Assembly: GCA_028641055.1 (NCBI GenBank)
Contig: CM054062.1
Coordinates: forward strand, 233,938,376-234,002,375
From: Alopecurus myosuroides
Lineage: Eukaryota > Streptophyta > Magnoliopsida > Poales > Poaceae
Direction of reading: 5' to 3'
Length of the DNA stretch: 64,000 nucleotides
A model generated the notes under the pieces. It saw nothing but the letters and a program-made list of their open reading frames with translations, was not told the origin of the DNA and ran no database searches. The position numbers and the translations under genes are program-made. Positions 43,140 through 55,500 of the stretch are shown here, one piece after another; position 1 is the first letter of the stretch, and each line of letters begins with the position of its first letter.

Positions 43140-43157
43140 GCAAAAGTGCTGATAACG
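43140..43157 (-). other. Primer binding site region of the Copia element
   Basis: Directly after the 5' LTR the minus strand reads CGTTATCAGCACTTTTGC. The TATCAGCAC core resembles the truncated initiator-tRNA primer sites used by several plant Copia lineages. Confidence 0.6.
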
Positions 43158-43362
43158 TGTTGTAGATTGAAACAAATGATTCCAACCAACCTCTATTCCA
43201 TCAATGATTCGGGTACATATACAAGGTGAAGGGGTGCTAGATAGAGGCGCGTCCCATCGTGGGAGCAAGGAAACCGTCGCGACGGTTGCCTGAAGAGGTG
43301 GCCGCGCGTTCGGTTATACAACAGAGGATTATCCCTAATTACAGTTTAAATAAATCCTAACA
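43158..43362 (-). repeat. 5' LTR of the Copia element
   Basis: 205 bp, apparently identical to 36954-37158 (offset 6204), followed by the target copy gtctc. Confidence 0.9.
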
Positions 43363-44625
43363 GTCTCATCCACCGCGAGCGAGCGAGCGGCGAGTCTGGT
43401 TGGGTTTGGGTCGGGGCGACGTCGATGCCGCCAGGGGCTTTCGTTTGATCGTTTCCTTCCCCCCTCGGCACGTCGGGCTACGCGACGAGGACGGGCAGCG
43501 GCAGGAAGGGCGGCCACGGGGACAGCGAGTGCCCGACTGCCGAAATTTGGAGGTCGTTCGGCCCTTTTGCTTTGCGTGTGTCGCGCGCTTTCGGTGGGGA
43601 TTTACTCCGGAGGTTCGTCCTCACCTCGCCGCATCATCAGCTTAACAATTTCGCCAAGCTAATGATGAGTACAGCTGTCGATCAACTACACTATTGAAGG
43701 TACTATTACTACTACCTGAATGTGATCCAACCACTCAAGTTCATCCTGAACGAGTCTGAATTCAGAGTTCTAGTACTCTGTAATGACCCAATCAATTTTT
43801 CATGCTTGTTGTTTTAGCCAAAGGAGAGATCGATTAATCAATAACCGAGTTTATACAATCACACGTGCAAAGCGAAAAAAAAATACTCCTCCTCGCATAT
43901 TGGGTGACCTTCTCAGCACCTCTCTTGAGTCTTGACTACTACAAGTTGCATCATCGATGATACGATTTCAGCTTCGTTAATGTACGTGGCTGTTGAGGGC
44001 ATTAACTAGCAGCAAAGGATCAGATACGAGAGTGACGGCTTGATGATGAGTATGGCTAGCCAAAGAAAGTCCTCCCAAGCAAGCATACGGTTCAGCTTCT
44101 TCCACACATGAGCATATACATGTGTATATTGATATTTTTCGAGACGGGTAGGACAATTTAATTGAACTTGTGCCTTAACCTTGATTCGTGCATTCCTCCC
44201 TAAAACACAATATGATATGGTGCACATTTTCACATCGACGTCCAAGACCCCGTCAACTTTAGCAGTACTTTAGTCAGTTTGCTGAACCAGCCATAATGAG
44301 AGCTACCTTTCGTCAGTTTGCTAATTTGGAGTGAACCAGCATCTCTGAATATGCTTCAGAGAGCGGGGGTTTGAAACCGCCTTCTTGAGTCCAACGATCA
44401 TGAAGCTCTGGATATTTCACAGTGTATGCGGTTTTCAAGACAACAACAAAAAATATTTTCATGTTTGCTAAGAACTAAGAGCATGTTTAGCTAGTGTTTA
44501 GGACCAATCTTCCAAACTTTTAATATTCATTTGGATGACCGTCTGAATTTTTAATTACCAATTATTTTCCATTGGCAATGTTGGATGGGGTCTTTACTAG
44601 AAGTGTCCGTGCCAAATTAAAGTGG
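43363..44625 (-). promoter_or_regulatory. Displaced upstream region of the ACBP gene
   Basis: The first 280 bp are GC-rich (gagcgagcgagcgg and similar) and continue the pyrimidine-rich ACBP leader in composition, so the original promoter or transcription start probably lies here. Further out it is ordinary intergenic DNA. No clear TATA box was found. Confidence 0.4.
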
Positions 44626-44722
44626 TACTACCTCCGTCCGATTTAAGTGTCGTTGGAGAAGTATTGGGCTAATACAAATTCATACAGAGTTGGCGACAAT
44701 AATTCCGGATCGGAGGGAGTAA
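44626..44722. mobile_element. Stowaway-type MITE
   Basis: About 97 bp with ends TACTACCTCCGTCCG and, inverted, TTACTCCCTCCGATCCG, the Stowaway terminal signature including the TA target. No coding capacity. Confidence 0.75.
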
Positions 44723-46094
44723 CTGACACTAGAGCTCTGATAAAAGACACTGTATGCAAATAGTAGTAATTGTCATATAAGATCGGATTGACTCCATTCC
44801 CAACGAAAGAAATGTTCCTATCCCCCCTCCACGACTAAATCTATGTGGCATCTTTGCGATGAATTATTAGAGTTAAGTCAGCATAAGTCACAAAGAAATA
44901 AAAGGAAATCAAGAAGAATGCAGAGTAAAAAAATAAAGCCTAAACTAGTTGGGGATTAGTTGGTTAGTCCAATTGACTACGCACCTCCCTCCAAACTCAT
45001 CCACCACGGACTAGTTGACCGAAGGCTACTAAAATTTCCCTACCACTCATCTAGCATCATAGAGATATCATTGGTCATTTTTCCAATGTCACCTGGCATA
45101 TGAATAGCCCTTTATGTGGAAGGAGAGTGTTAACTCGAAGACATGTTCGAAAAACTCTTGTGTTGAACCTAGGAAGTCTGGTATGACTTAGATCGAGGAA
45201 GAGAGAGGTTTGGTGAACCTTACGATCCAATTTTTGGTAGTAAATCCTCTTTATACAACGCGGTTCTTAACATACGATTAAGTCACCCTCCATCGAGACA
45301 ACTGAACCTATTAAAAAAAAATTGAGCCTTCACTTAGGTCACTATATCCCGGGGGAAATTAGTACATGATTTCTCCTTTAGGTGAGATCATAGGATCAAG
45401 TCATAAAAAACATATTTGGAAATTGTTAAAAAAATATAAAAAAATTACATAACATACCTAAAGGTTGTCTCTACAACTCCAAAAAGTTCGGTTCAATACT
45501 TGATCTATAGTTAGAGAAACAAAAAAGGCTAAATTGTACCGTGAATAGTGTCAGGTTTGGGTGAATAGTGTTTCACACTATTTGCACCAAAGTTTCTCTT
45601 TGTTGACTCTCTAAGTGCAGGTTGAATCTGAAACAACAATTTCTTGGTGTTGCATATATAACATAGATGTGTGTTGTCCTTTTTTTTTAGAATACTTGAA
45701 CATGGTTTGTCTATTCAAAAAAATAAATCCCATAGACCCTATCCAAGTTGCCTCCTTGTATCCCCCGCCTAACATTGTTTCATGACACCCTAGCCATCGA
45801 CAACCCCTATTATATAGCTTTCTCAGATACAACAATAATGCGACAAATTTCTCTAATCGATCCACCTTATAAGTATTTTGTTTAGAAATATTTAACATGA
45901 GCAATATTATTCCACGATACTAGCCTAGAAAAGTCATCATTGACCCTTCATTGATCTAGCCCAACATATATTCTCCGGTCCTCTCCTGAATCCCTAAGAT
46001 CACGTATTGAGAAGAGTTGTTGTCGACAATACTATCTCCTCCATATCCTATCAACATGGTACCCACCGGTTCTCAATTCCTTTCGCATTGCTAT
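44723..46094. other. Intergenic DNA without recognised genes
   Basis: 1.37 kb of AT-rich sequence. I see only short ORFs and a small direct repeat of gtgaatagtgt (45541-45580). Confidence 0.5.
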
Positions 46095-46451
46095 CGGGGA
46101 GGTAGTCATGTTTTTGGTATGCTTTCCTTTCGTTGAAGTCTTTGAAAATGCGCTTCCAATGCGCCTCACATGTTTGTTGTGCGCCTTTGCCTGCGTCCAG
46201 GGTCACAAACATCCATGATTTGGCCAACAGTTCATCCTCTAAGACGGACCATGTTTTGCCTCGTCATCCCGACTTCTTGATGGTCTGGTTGGTGTCGACG
46301 TCATGGAGATCTTCTTCACCCAAGGCGGTATCATTGTCATGGACATCGCCATAGGCCTGGCCACCGTCACCTTGCCCGAATTGATCAGCGTCATAGTACC
46401 CGGTCGAGTTGCGGATAATGCATGCACCGCCTAAACGGATAGTATGGTCAC
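46095..46451 (-). pseudogene. Fragment of a Myb/SANT-like transposon protein (PIF/Harbinger ORF1 type)
   Basis: Minus-strand frames give HDVDTNQTIKKSG, a stop/frameshift, then KTWSVLEDELLAKSWMFVTL, DAGKGAQQTCEAHWKRIFKD and FNERK. The W...ED.LL..SW......D...G.......FW.RI-like spacing is typical of the Myb/SANT-like proteins that accompany plant Harbinger transposases (also found in other host families). The copy is truncated by the X LTR at 46452 and fades out near 46095. Confidence 0.5.
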
Positions 46452-48043
46452 TGATGGTGCAGATCTTGCACTCGTTGGGAAACCTCAAGAGGAATGTATA
46501 ATGAGCACATCTGCAGTTTTGCCTCAGAAAGAAACCAAGGTTTAATCGACGAGTAGGAGGAAGGAGTAACTTAAGAAGGTTGAAGCAGCTGAGATGGAAG
46601 GGCGCACTACCGGTTCAGAAGCAACATGGAACCTACACAACACAATCAAATCACTTTGCCCCCAACGAAGTAGTGAGGTTGTCAATCTCACCGGTTTTGC
46701 TGAACGCGAAGAGGTTAAACGTATGGTGTGGAAAACAGTAGGAAAACAATATGAAAGCAGTAGCAGCAGTAGGTGTTTTATCAGTATGAGGAAGAAGGAC
46801 CGGGGTCCACGGTTCACTAGTGGTGTACCTCCGTGAAAGATAAATAACATGTGTTATGAACAAATTACAGCTGGGCAATTGACAGAAATGAAGGCTGCAC
46901 CGTAGTGCATATGCAAGACATAAAGATTACTATGTGATTCATGAGAACATTACAACAAAATACATAGACCTTCATCCAACTGCATCTATGTCTAATAATC
47001 CACCCTCCGAATATCATCCGAACAAACGTTGGGTATTAAGTTGCAAGCAACAGATTATCGATGTAAGCAAAGTGTGTAATGTAAACAATGTAAACTAGGT
47101 GAACACCGTTGTTTTCTCCCTAATGGCAAGAGCACATCCTCCATCCGTCACGTTTCTGTCACTCGAGCACAGATGCAAAGGAGGCATGAACCCACTATCG
47201 AGCATAAATACTCCCTCTTGGAGTTACTAGCATCTAGTTGGCCAGAGCATCTACTAATAACGGAGATCATGCAAGATCATAAATAACATATGCACGAAGA
47301 TAACATGATAGATTGATAATCAGAAGACATATCATTCAACATTCATTAAATCCCAACAAACACAACATGTAGCATTACATAAAGATGGTCTTGATCATGT
47401 TAGGAAGCTCACAAGATATAAACATGAGGTATAAAGTGGAGAGAACAACCATCTAGCTACTGCTATGGACCCGTAGTCCAGGGATGAACTACTCACGCAT
47501 CACTTCGGAGGAGGGCATGGTGGTGTAGACCCCTCCGGTGATGAATTATCCTCCCAGCAGGGTGCCAGGGAAAGCTCTAGAACCCTCTCGATCTCGGTAT
47601 GACGATGACGGCGGACTCGGGTGTTTTTCGAGACGAAGTGGAATATATTTAGGATTTACGTTTCGGGGGTATTAAATAGGCAAAAGGGCAAAGGCGGTGG
47701 AGGCCTGGGGGGCCCACACCACCCCCTGGTACGGCCAAGGGGGCGCGCCGCCCTATGGTGTGGGCCCCCTGAGGCCCCCCTCCGGGTCTCTTCGGGACTC
47801 CGTGGAACCTTCGGGAATTCTAAGACTTCGGGGCTTCGAATTTTTCAATTTCGAGAATATTTCCAGAACAACTTTTCTGAAACTAAAAACAACAGAAAAC
47901 AGGGAGCTGGCTCTGTGGCATCTTGTCAATAGGTTAGTCCGGAAAATCGATAAAAATGGCATAAAGTGTATAGCAAACACATGGGAAACAATAAGAAAAC
48001 AACATGGAACATCAGAAATAAAGGATATGTTTATGACGTATCA
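46452..48043 (-). repeat. 3' LTR of element X (same family as E1)
   Basis: 1592 bp; minus strand TGATACGTCATAAAC (48043) to GCACCATCA (46452). It is related throughout to 5155-6745 and 7267-8865. The left target copy would be gtcac (46447-46451); the other end is beyond the window. Confidence 0.85.
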
Positions 48044-48578
48044 ACATCCCCAATCTTAGTTCCTACTCGTCCTCGAGTAGGTAAACGATAAAAACACATA
48101 ATTTCTGAGGTGACATGCTACCAACATAAACTTGATCATCACTAATGTAAAAGCATAAGTAAGCTGAGATCATAGAACTTAAACACAAGCATGATAATAG
48201 AACTTTAATAATAAAGCATAACAATCACCTTGCATCATGAGAAGTAACTCAAACAAAAGATCATGAATAACAATGCAACAAAAGATATACGTTTGTTTCA
48301 AGTATAGAGAGAACATGTCAAAGTGATATTTTGCTAGTCCTTAAGAGTGGGGCAAAACATAAATGCTAGGTCACCTTCAAAGTTCATGAGGAAGACTAGA
48401 ACAAATAATTAGAGCACAAGGAATAACACATCATGAATCAACTAATAATGTTTATGGGACAAATGCACATAAAACTCAGAATGGCAACTATGCTCTCTCA
48501 ACTATGCATAAAGTTAGAAGATGAAGACTCAACATAAAAGTAAAAGAAAGGCCCTTCGCAGAGGGAAGCATAGATCAC
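48044..48578 (-). mobile_element. Internal 3' end of element X
   Basis: Matches E1 1479-2015 (polypurine-type ATTGGGGATGT at the LTR border, then the same non-coding sequence). It breaks off at agatcac, where the LTR of element Y starts. No ORF. The rest of X must lie right of 64000. Confidence 0.75.
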
Positions 48579-49976
48579 TGATAACCCACAAGTATAGGGG
48601 ATCGCAATAGTCTTCGAGGGAAGTAAAACCCAAATTTATTGATTCGACACAAGGGGAGCCAAAGAATATTTGTGAGCCTTAACAAGTGAGTTGTCAATTC
48701 ACCTGCACCTGAAAGTGGACTTGTTCATAGTGGTTTATCAGTAGTAACAGTTTTATAGTTGCAACAATAGTAAAATAATAGCAGCAGTGAAATGAAAACA
48801 GCAGCAGTAGTGTTTGAACTAAACAGCGAGATTAAATACTGTTGGCATAGGGATAGATGAACGGGCGTTGCATGGATAAGATAGTTCATATAATAATCAA
48901 GACATGGGCATTGCAGATAAATAAAATAAAGCATCCAAGCACTAAGTAACCATAGGCATGTGTTCCGTAAATAGTCGTACCTACTCGCAATGAGAACTTG
49001 CACAACATCTCTTGTCCTACCAGCCCGTTTTCAGTGGGGCCTCAAGGGAACTACTAGCAATTAAGGTGATCCTTTTAATAGAACACCGGAGCAAAGAAAT
49101 AACACTCCGTGAACACATGTGATCCTCACATCACAGCCATCCCCTCCGGTTGTCCCAATTTCTGTCACTTCGGGGCCTCGGGTTCCGGACAACGATATGT
49201 GTAAACAACTTGCAGGTATGATCAAGAAACAATAATTATCATCGTGATTCAATAACATGTTCAGATCTGAGATCATGGCACTCGGGCCCAAAGTGACAAG
49301 AATTAAGCATAACAAGTTGCAACAATGTCAATAGCACTAATAGAGGATACTAGGCACTATGCCCTAACAATCACAGCATTATTACATGAACAATCTCATC
49401 CAATCCCAACCATCCCTTTCAGCCTACAGCGGGGGGATTACTCACACATGGATGGGGAAACATGGATGGCCGATGGAGAGGCGTTGGTGATGACGATGGC
49501 GATGATCTCCTCCAATTCCCCGTCCTGGCAGGGTGCCAGAACGGAGTTTCTGAACCCCGAAAAAGGATTCGCGATGGCAGCGGAGCTACGGGCTTCTTTC
49601 GGGAAAACGATCGAACCCCCTCGGGTTTTTAGGTTTCGGGGCATATGTAGTCGAAAGGGGAGTCCGAGGGGGTGCCCGAGGTGGGCTCACCATGCCCAGG
49701 CGTGGGCCCACCTTGGCCGCGTGTGGGGGTGATGAGGGCACCCCCTTGCCCCTCTCCGACTCATCTTGTGGCTCTGGGAATCTTCCGGTAAAATATGGAC
49801 TTTCCCTTCGTTTCCGGGTATTTTCCTAAAAGTTGATTTTCTGCACAAAAACGAGACACCAAAGTAATTCTGCTGAAAACAACGTTAGTCCGTGTTAGTT
49901 GCATTCCAAACACACAAGTTTAGAGGGAAAACATCAGCAAAGTGTTCGAAAAAGTAGATACGTTTTTGACGTATCA
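48579..49976 (-). repeat. 3' LTR of element Y
   Basis: 1398 bp; minus strand TGATACGTCAAAAACG (49976) to GTGGGTTATCA (48579). It belongs to a different family from X and E1, though it shares the TGATACGTC start. The polypurine tract AAGCTTGGGGGAGT follows at 49977. The left target copy would be atcac (48574-48578). Confidence 0.8.
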
Positions 49977-52285
49977 ACTCCCCCAAGCTTAGCTTATTGC
50001 TTGTCCTCAAGCAATTTAGTTAACAACTGAGTGCGATAAAAGAACTTTTACGAACGCATTTGCTTCATATGATGTAAATATACTCACTATATGATCAAAT
50101 ACTTAATTATGCTCATGATAAGATACATGCAAGATATTGTCACTTAATAGCTATGCAAACCATGAAGAGATAACAACATATTAATAATAAATAACATGAT
50201 GCATAACTATTTGCAGGATTGTAATATTCATAATAGGATCTGATAAAGTGGTATCTCGCTTGCCCTTATGTGTGGAGCAAAACATAAATGCCAAGGCACC
50301 TCTGAAGTTCAAGGGAAGACTAGAAGTAATGATATCAAAAGATGCAGGTATCAAGATTATATCACAATCAATCATGCTTTGGGACAAACACATCACACTA
50401 AGAATAACAATTATGCTCTCAAGAAGGTGCTCAAAGAATATAGTGGAGACTCTTCCTATAAGTAAAGGATTGGCCCTTCGCGGAGGGAAGCAGGGATTCA
50501 CATGCGCTAGAGCTTTTGATTTTTCATGAGAAGTAAAATAATTTTGAGAGGTGGTTGTTCATGTCAACAAATGGCAATAGAGTGCTTATTATCTTCCATA
50601 CTAAACAAGTGATAGCGGTTCCAAATTAGGCAATTATATCATGTACATATATATAGCTTGACACTCCCCCCAACATTTGCTTTCACAAACCATGGCTAAC
50701 CGAATCGTCGGGTGCCTGTCAACTTTCACATACCATGGAGGAGTGCCTATTTTTCATTATTTTTCTCTTATAGTGGTCTAACCAACTCTTTGCAATATTA
50801 ATGACGAGCAGATGAAGCATGCAAGTCAGGTGGGTACTTAATTTAGCATGGAAGAAAACAAACAGAATACTACTTCCTCATGAGCGAAAAGAGTGTCACA
50901 AAACGAGATGTATTTTGAAGGTTTTAAAGGTAGCACATTCAAATTTACTTGGAATGGAAGAAAATACCATGCATAGGAATTTATAGTGGACTCTGTGGAA
51001 TAACTTGGTTTTCAGGGATTTGGAGGCACAAGTAGAGCTCATACTCAGTGCAAGTGAAGGCTAGCAATAGACTGGGAAGGGAAAATCAAGAGAGCAATAA
51101 TTACCATAATCATGTTTGCGACAAAGTAAAATTAACTAAGGCATAAAATTGATACTAGAACTCTGAGGCAAAATAAATCATCGAGGCTTATTGACTTTTT
51201 TTTTCAGTCTTAGCATGTGTGAGCATGTGCCAAGTCGATTCAAATGAAACAGTCAGAGGAGGCTACCACAATGTCATACCCTTCTACGAATAGAACAACG
51301 CGAACAAATATTTATACGATAGGTCATTTACTATTAATAAATTGGAACAAAACATGAGAGAGCACGAACTATTAAGCAGCCATTAAATCACATATATCTT
51401 ATATGAACAAACTAAGCATGCTAACATGGATGGGTATATGTACAAAAATGAAAACAAATAGAGTTCATACCAGCCTCTCACCACAACTTGAATTGTCATA
51501 GATTGTCATTATTGCTCTTCACTTGTGGCTCAAATAATATATAATGAAAACCAAACTCCAATGGAGTCACGAACGACTATTGAACTCTGCAGCAAACTTT
51601 AAAAAACAAAAGAAGAACAACAAATATTTTTGGAGTTTTCAAATTAAAACAAGAACAAAAGAAAACGATCAAACAAAGCAAAATCTTTTTGGGTTTTCGA
51701 ATTAAAAACTGTAATTAAAAGATAAAGCAAACCAACTAAAGAAACAAATAGAGAGAAACAATAGAAATATTTTTGGTCTTTTTGTGTTTTGGAAAGCGAA
51801 AACAAAACAGCGATAACAAAAAGGGAGGAGAGAGAAACAGAAAATATGAATGTACAAAGAACCGACTGAATACGATATATATATGAGTGTGTGATGTCGG
51901 TATACCTCCCCCGAGCTTAGGCTTTTGGCCTAAGTGGGGCTCAATTCCAGCCCCACCATGAAGTGACGTCTCCAAAGTGTGACAATGAGGGGCCTCCTCC
52001 CTGGTACGATCTCGATGCGCCTAGAAAATGGGCGGTGTAGTTCTCATGGGGCGCCTTGTCGCCCTCCTGCTTCTCGGCGTCGTGCTGCTCGTGGAAACCA
52101 AGCAACTACAGCTGCTCGTCCAGCACTTCCTTGGTGTGAGACCATAATCCCCTGTCATACTGAACAAACCAAGTTGTGGCATGGGGATTTCCCTCTCATC
52201 CCCATCAGCGAAAAACATCCTTTAAATTAGTTTTCCCTGGCGGGAATCAGAAGTAACAAAATGATGCAGTTTCATGGTAGCAAGG
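49977..52285 (-). mobile_element. Internal 3' region of element Y
   Basis: 2.3 kb, mostly non-coding, reading on the minus strand. It includes the conserved hairpin block (50660-50747) and, near 51900-52218, degraded coding-like sequence without a recognisable domain. The 5' part is beyond the window; Z begins at 52286. Confidence 0.65.
50660..50747 (-). other. Conserved hairpin in non-coding 3' part of Y
   Basis: Counterpart of 2062-2147. On the minus strand the arms are GGCACTCCTCC and GGGGGAGTGTC, pairing over all 11 positions with two G-U wobbles. On the plus strand the same positions would be A-C mismatches. A small inner stem (CCGA with TCGG) also pairs. Its counterpart in E1 has a C-G to T-A exchange. 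Confidence 0.5.
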
Positions 52286-52564
52286 TGTAACATCCACCTT
52301 TCTGTAATAAAGTTTGCGTGTTTGTGCTTATGATCATGTCATGTCATGCATGCATTTTTGAACCCAATGTTGGTTTTAAAACAAGTGCACTAAAATTTAA
52401 TAACGGAGTTTATTAAAATCACTTAAAAGTGCCGCACTAAAATGATGGTTTAAAATGGTGCAATTTTTGCAAAACAAAAATATGTTGAGGTTGCCCATGT
52501 TGCAAGGATCTCAAAAATAATTTTTGTCAATTCTTATCTTTTACAGAAAAGCCCCCAACACAGT

Positions 52565-55500
52565 TGTGACGCCCCGAGATCGGGCACTATGCAAATTTCA
52601 GCATTTCCGCCGAAATCCACATAATAACCGATTTCGGGTTGCCACTTGTGATAACATTACAACAGTTCACGAATAATCCACAACAACAACAGAGGAGGTA
52701 TATACAAGACGACTCAAACGAGTCAAGGATACAACTGATACAATACAAAGATCCAAATAACAACGGAAGAAACAACATAGTGTCCGACTACGGACAAGAT
52801 ACAAATTGGACTGAGAGTCCTGAAGATAACCGATGGCGTCCAATCCCTGCCCAGGCCAAGCCGGAGGGATTCCCAAGCTAACGTCGTCAGACTTCAAACC
52901 TGTTGACTGCAATGTGGAATATTCAGCCACGAAAAGGATTCGTGGGTCAGTACGGTTAAGTACTGGCAAGTGGATAAACCCATACTCACAAGATACCAGC
53001 GTAACCAATCATCACAAGATACCAATACTTTGGGTACAACGGGAAGGAAGGGATTATTGCAAAGAAACGGTAGCTGGCTGCACCAACTAACTACAGAGAC
53101 GCGCTACAACATCCGGCTAAAATAAAGGGATAAGATAGCGTATCAGAACCAACTACAACTACTCACCAAACAATACCCATCCAATGTTACCCCCTACTAA
53201 GGAAGCAACCCAAGGAAACTCACTCGGTTGATTAGGGTGACATTCATTTTTATGGTGGAGGTAATCTATATTACTAGTCAAGTTATTATCATTAGGTGTA
53301 GGTTGTCTGAGTACTTGTTAGCCAGCACTTTCACCAAGTCATCCATAACCGCGGACAACACGGCTTCTCGAGAAGATTTAACCCTGCAGGGATGCACCAA
53401 TTTGGCCGTACACGTAAGAATGACCCGCCAGATGGAAAGGCCCTTCCACCAAGCGAGGCACTCAACACAACCCAACTCTTCTTCGCATCAAGCCCAAAGA
53501 ACCCCGTGCAATTGAGCGCACGGCTAATCAAGCCCCACGAAGAAAAGGGGACCCTCATAGCACTCTAAGAACGTGTCTCCCTAAATGCCGACTACAAAAG
53601 TTCCACCCTGGCGCCAAGGGTTCGCACCTGCATATGCATGCGGCAAATGGAAAACCCGAACTAAATGAGGCGATTTGGACGAGATGCGAATCGAATCAAA
53701 GTTGCGGAGGGCGCCCATACTCGCTTCCCACATGCGGATAGTGCGCTCATCATGGATCGGAGGACAAGACCCTTTTCCTAATTAAGGTCGACACTAGCAG
53801 GCCTCAAAACCACGCCGGGCCTCCTACCGGTGCCTTATCATCAAATTATTATTACCCAGAACATTGACATGTTGTTGATTAAGTCGAAACCCAACTATCA
53901 AACTAAACAGGTGATAAGACGGACAACAAGACTAGAGCGCAAACAACACTAAGCATGCAACTACGACACAAGGGCCAACAGGGTAAACAAACAACAGTTA
54001 ATAGGAAGTGGAAGGAAGGCTATATCATGGTTGCAAGGTAAACATATGATAGGATCGAGACACAAGCATCGAATCATAAGGCTAGCATAAGAACAACGGA
54101 AAGAATCGGTAACAAGTGATGAAAGGCAGCCATAGGCAGCAAGTGAGTATACTTGCCTGAGATCCAGCAAGTAGAGGTACATCCGCAGAACTTGTCGTTG
54201 CTCACATCATCTCAGCGTCCTATCCGCGAAGAAGCAACGAACTAGAACAAACACCGGATGCCACAATTACTACTACGGCAAAAGATCCAGCATGATCCTA
54301 TTTTATATGCATGACAAGTTAAAGGGTGCATCAAAGATAAACTAGTTGGCATGGTAAACATATTTAAATGGGCCCATATGCAATTTGGATTGCATCTGGA
54401 AAAGCCCATGAATTAATGTTGAATTAAATGATCTACAAATAACCATCATGTGAAAGTTGATTAGAATGATGCATGGATGATGAAAACAATAAGAAAACAA
54501 CAATAGCTTCAGTTTGATATGTTGTTTACCAAGTTTGGAATTTTTATTCATTAAGTTATGAACTTTGGCATTTTAAATGATTTAAACAAACATTTGTTGT
54601 TTTCACCAATTTTAAATGTTGAAAACAGATAACAAAATTTATATTTGGAAAGAACACAAAATTTTAGATGGAATACATATTTCATTTGTTGAATTTGGAT
54701 TTTTGATGAGCAAGTTATTAAATTGACAATTTTAAATGCATTAATTAAGAAATAGGTGTTTTCAGCAATTTAATTTATTCAAAATATAAAACAAAGTTTA
54801 TATTTGGAAAGCTTATTCAATTTTGCATGGAAAACATATTTTATATGTGCCATTTGAATTAGATTTGAAATAGTTATGAATTTGACCAAATTTGAAAGAG
54901 TTGTTTGAATTTGAATTTTTGAAATGTTCAAAACAGTATACAAATGGTTTAAACATGTAGAGAATTTAATTTAGCATGGAATACATATAAGGTTTGAATT
55001 ATTTGGAGTTGTGGTTTGAAAGATATGGGCAAAAGAATTTTAGGGGTGCTTCTATAATTTTGGAGGACCTAGGTGTAAGGAAAGCAGGGACTAGGGGCCT
55101 GTATGTGAACGGCTGGCGCGGATCTGGATCTGGAAACAAGATCCACCGGGGCTGCAGCCAGCCCCTGCGGCTGACGCGCGGGCCCTAGCCACGCAGGCGC
55201 TGGCGTGGCGCGGGTGGGGGGCTGTGTGGCACCCACGGCCCATGACGGGTGGGCCAGCACCCGCGGTTAATTGCGAAACAAAAATGCGCAGACGGGGATT
55301 CGAACCCACGCCCTGGCGTGCGCGCACGGAGGACTCGAGCCACTGGGCTACGGATCGCTTGGTGTTACGATTGGTGCGTGGCCGAATAAGGAGCAAAGGT
55401 GCGCCGTTTAACTGACAGACTGAAGAACTGCAGGAGCAGTTCGCGGCGGAGAACAGGAGGCGATCGCCGGAGTCTACAATGACGGCGCACGATGGTGGCG

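Larger units (their letters stand above)
36954..43362 (-). mobile_element. Complete Copia retrotransposon upstream of ACBP, lacking recognisable gag
   Basis: 6409 bp with 205-bp LTRs (36954-37158, 43158-43362) that look identical, flanked by gtctc at 36949-36953 and 43363-43367. It reads on the minus strand: 5' LTR (right), primer site, a GC-rich 1.1-kb segment, a 1.1-kb AT-rich segment, an intact pol ORF, polypurine tract, 3' LTR. The identical LTRs and open pol indicate a recent insertion. Confidence 0.92.

Noticed and set aside
55091..55396. 101-codon minus-strand ORF overlapping the tRNA-like segment, also at 59746-60051
   Set aside because: The VAQWLE...GSNP translation is the typical spurious reading of A-box/B-box tRNA-like DNA, so it is treated as non-coding.
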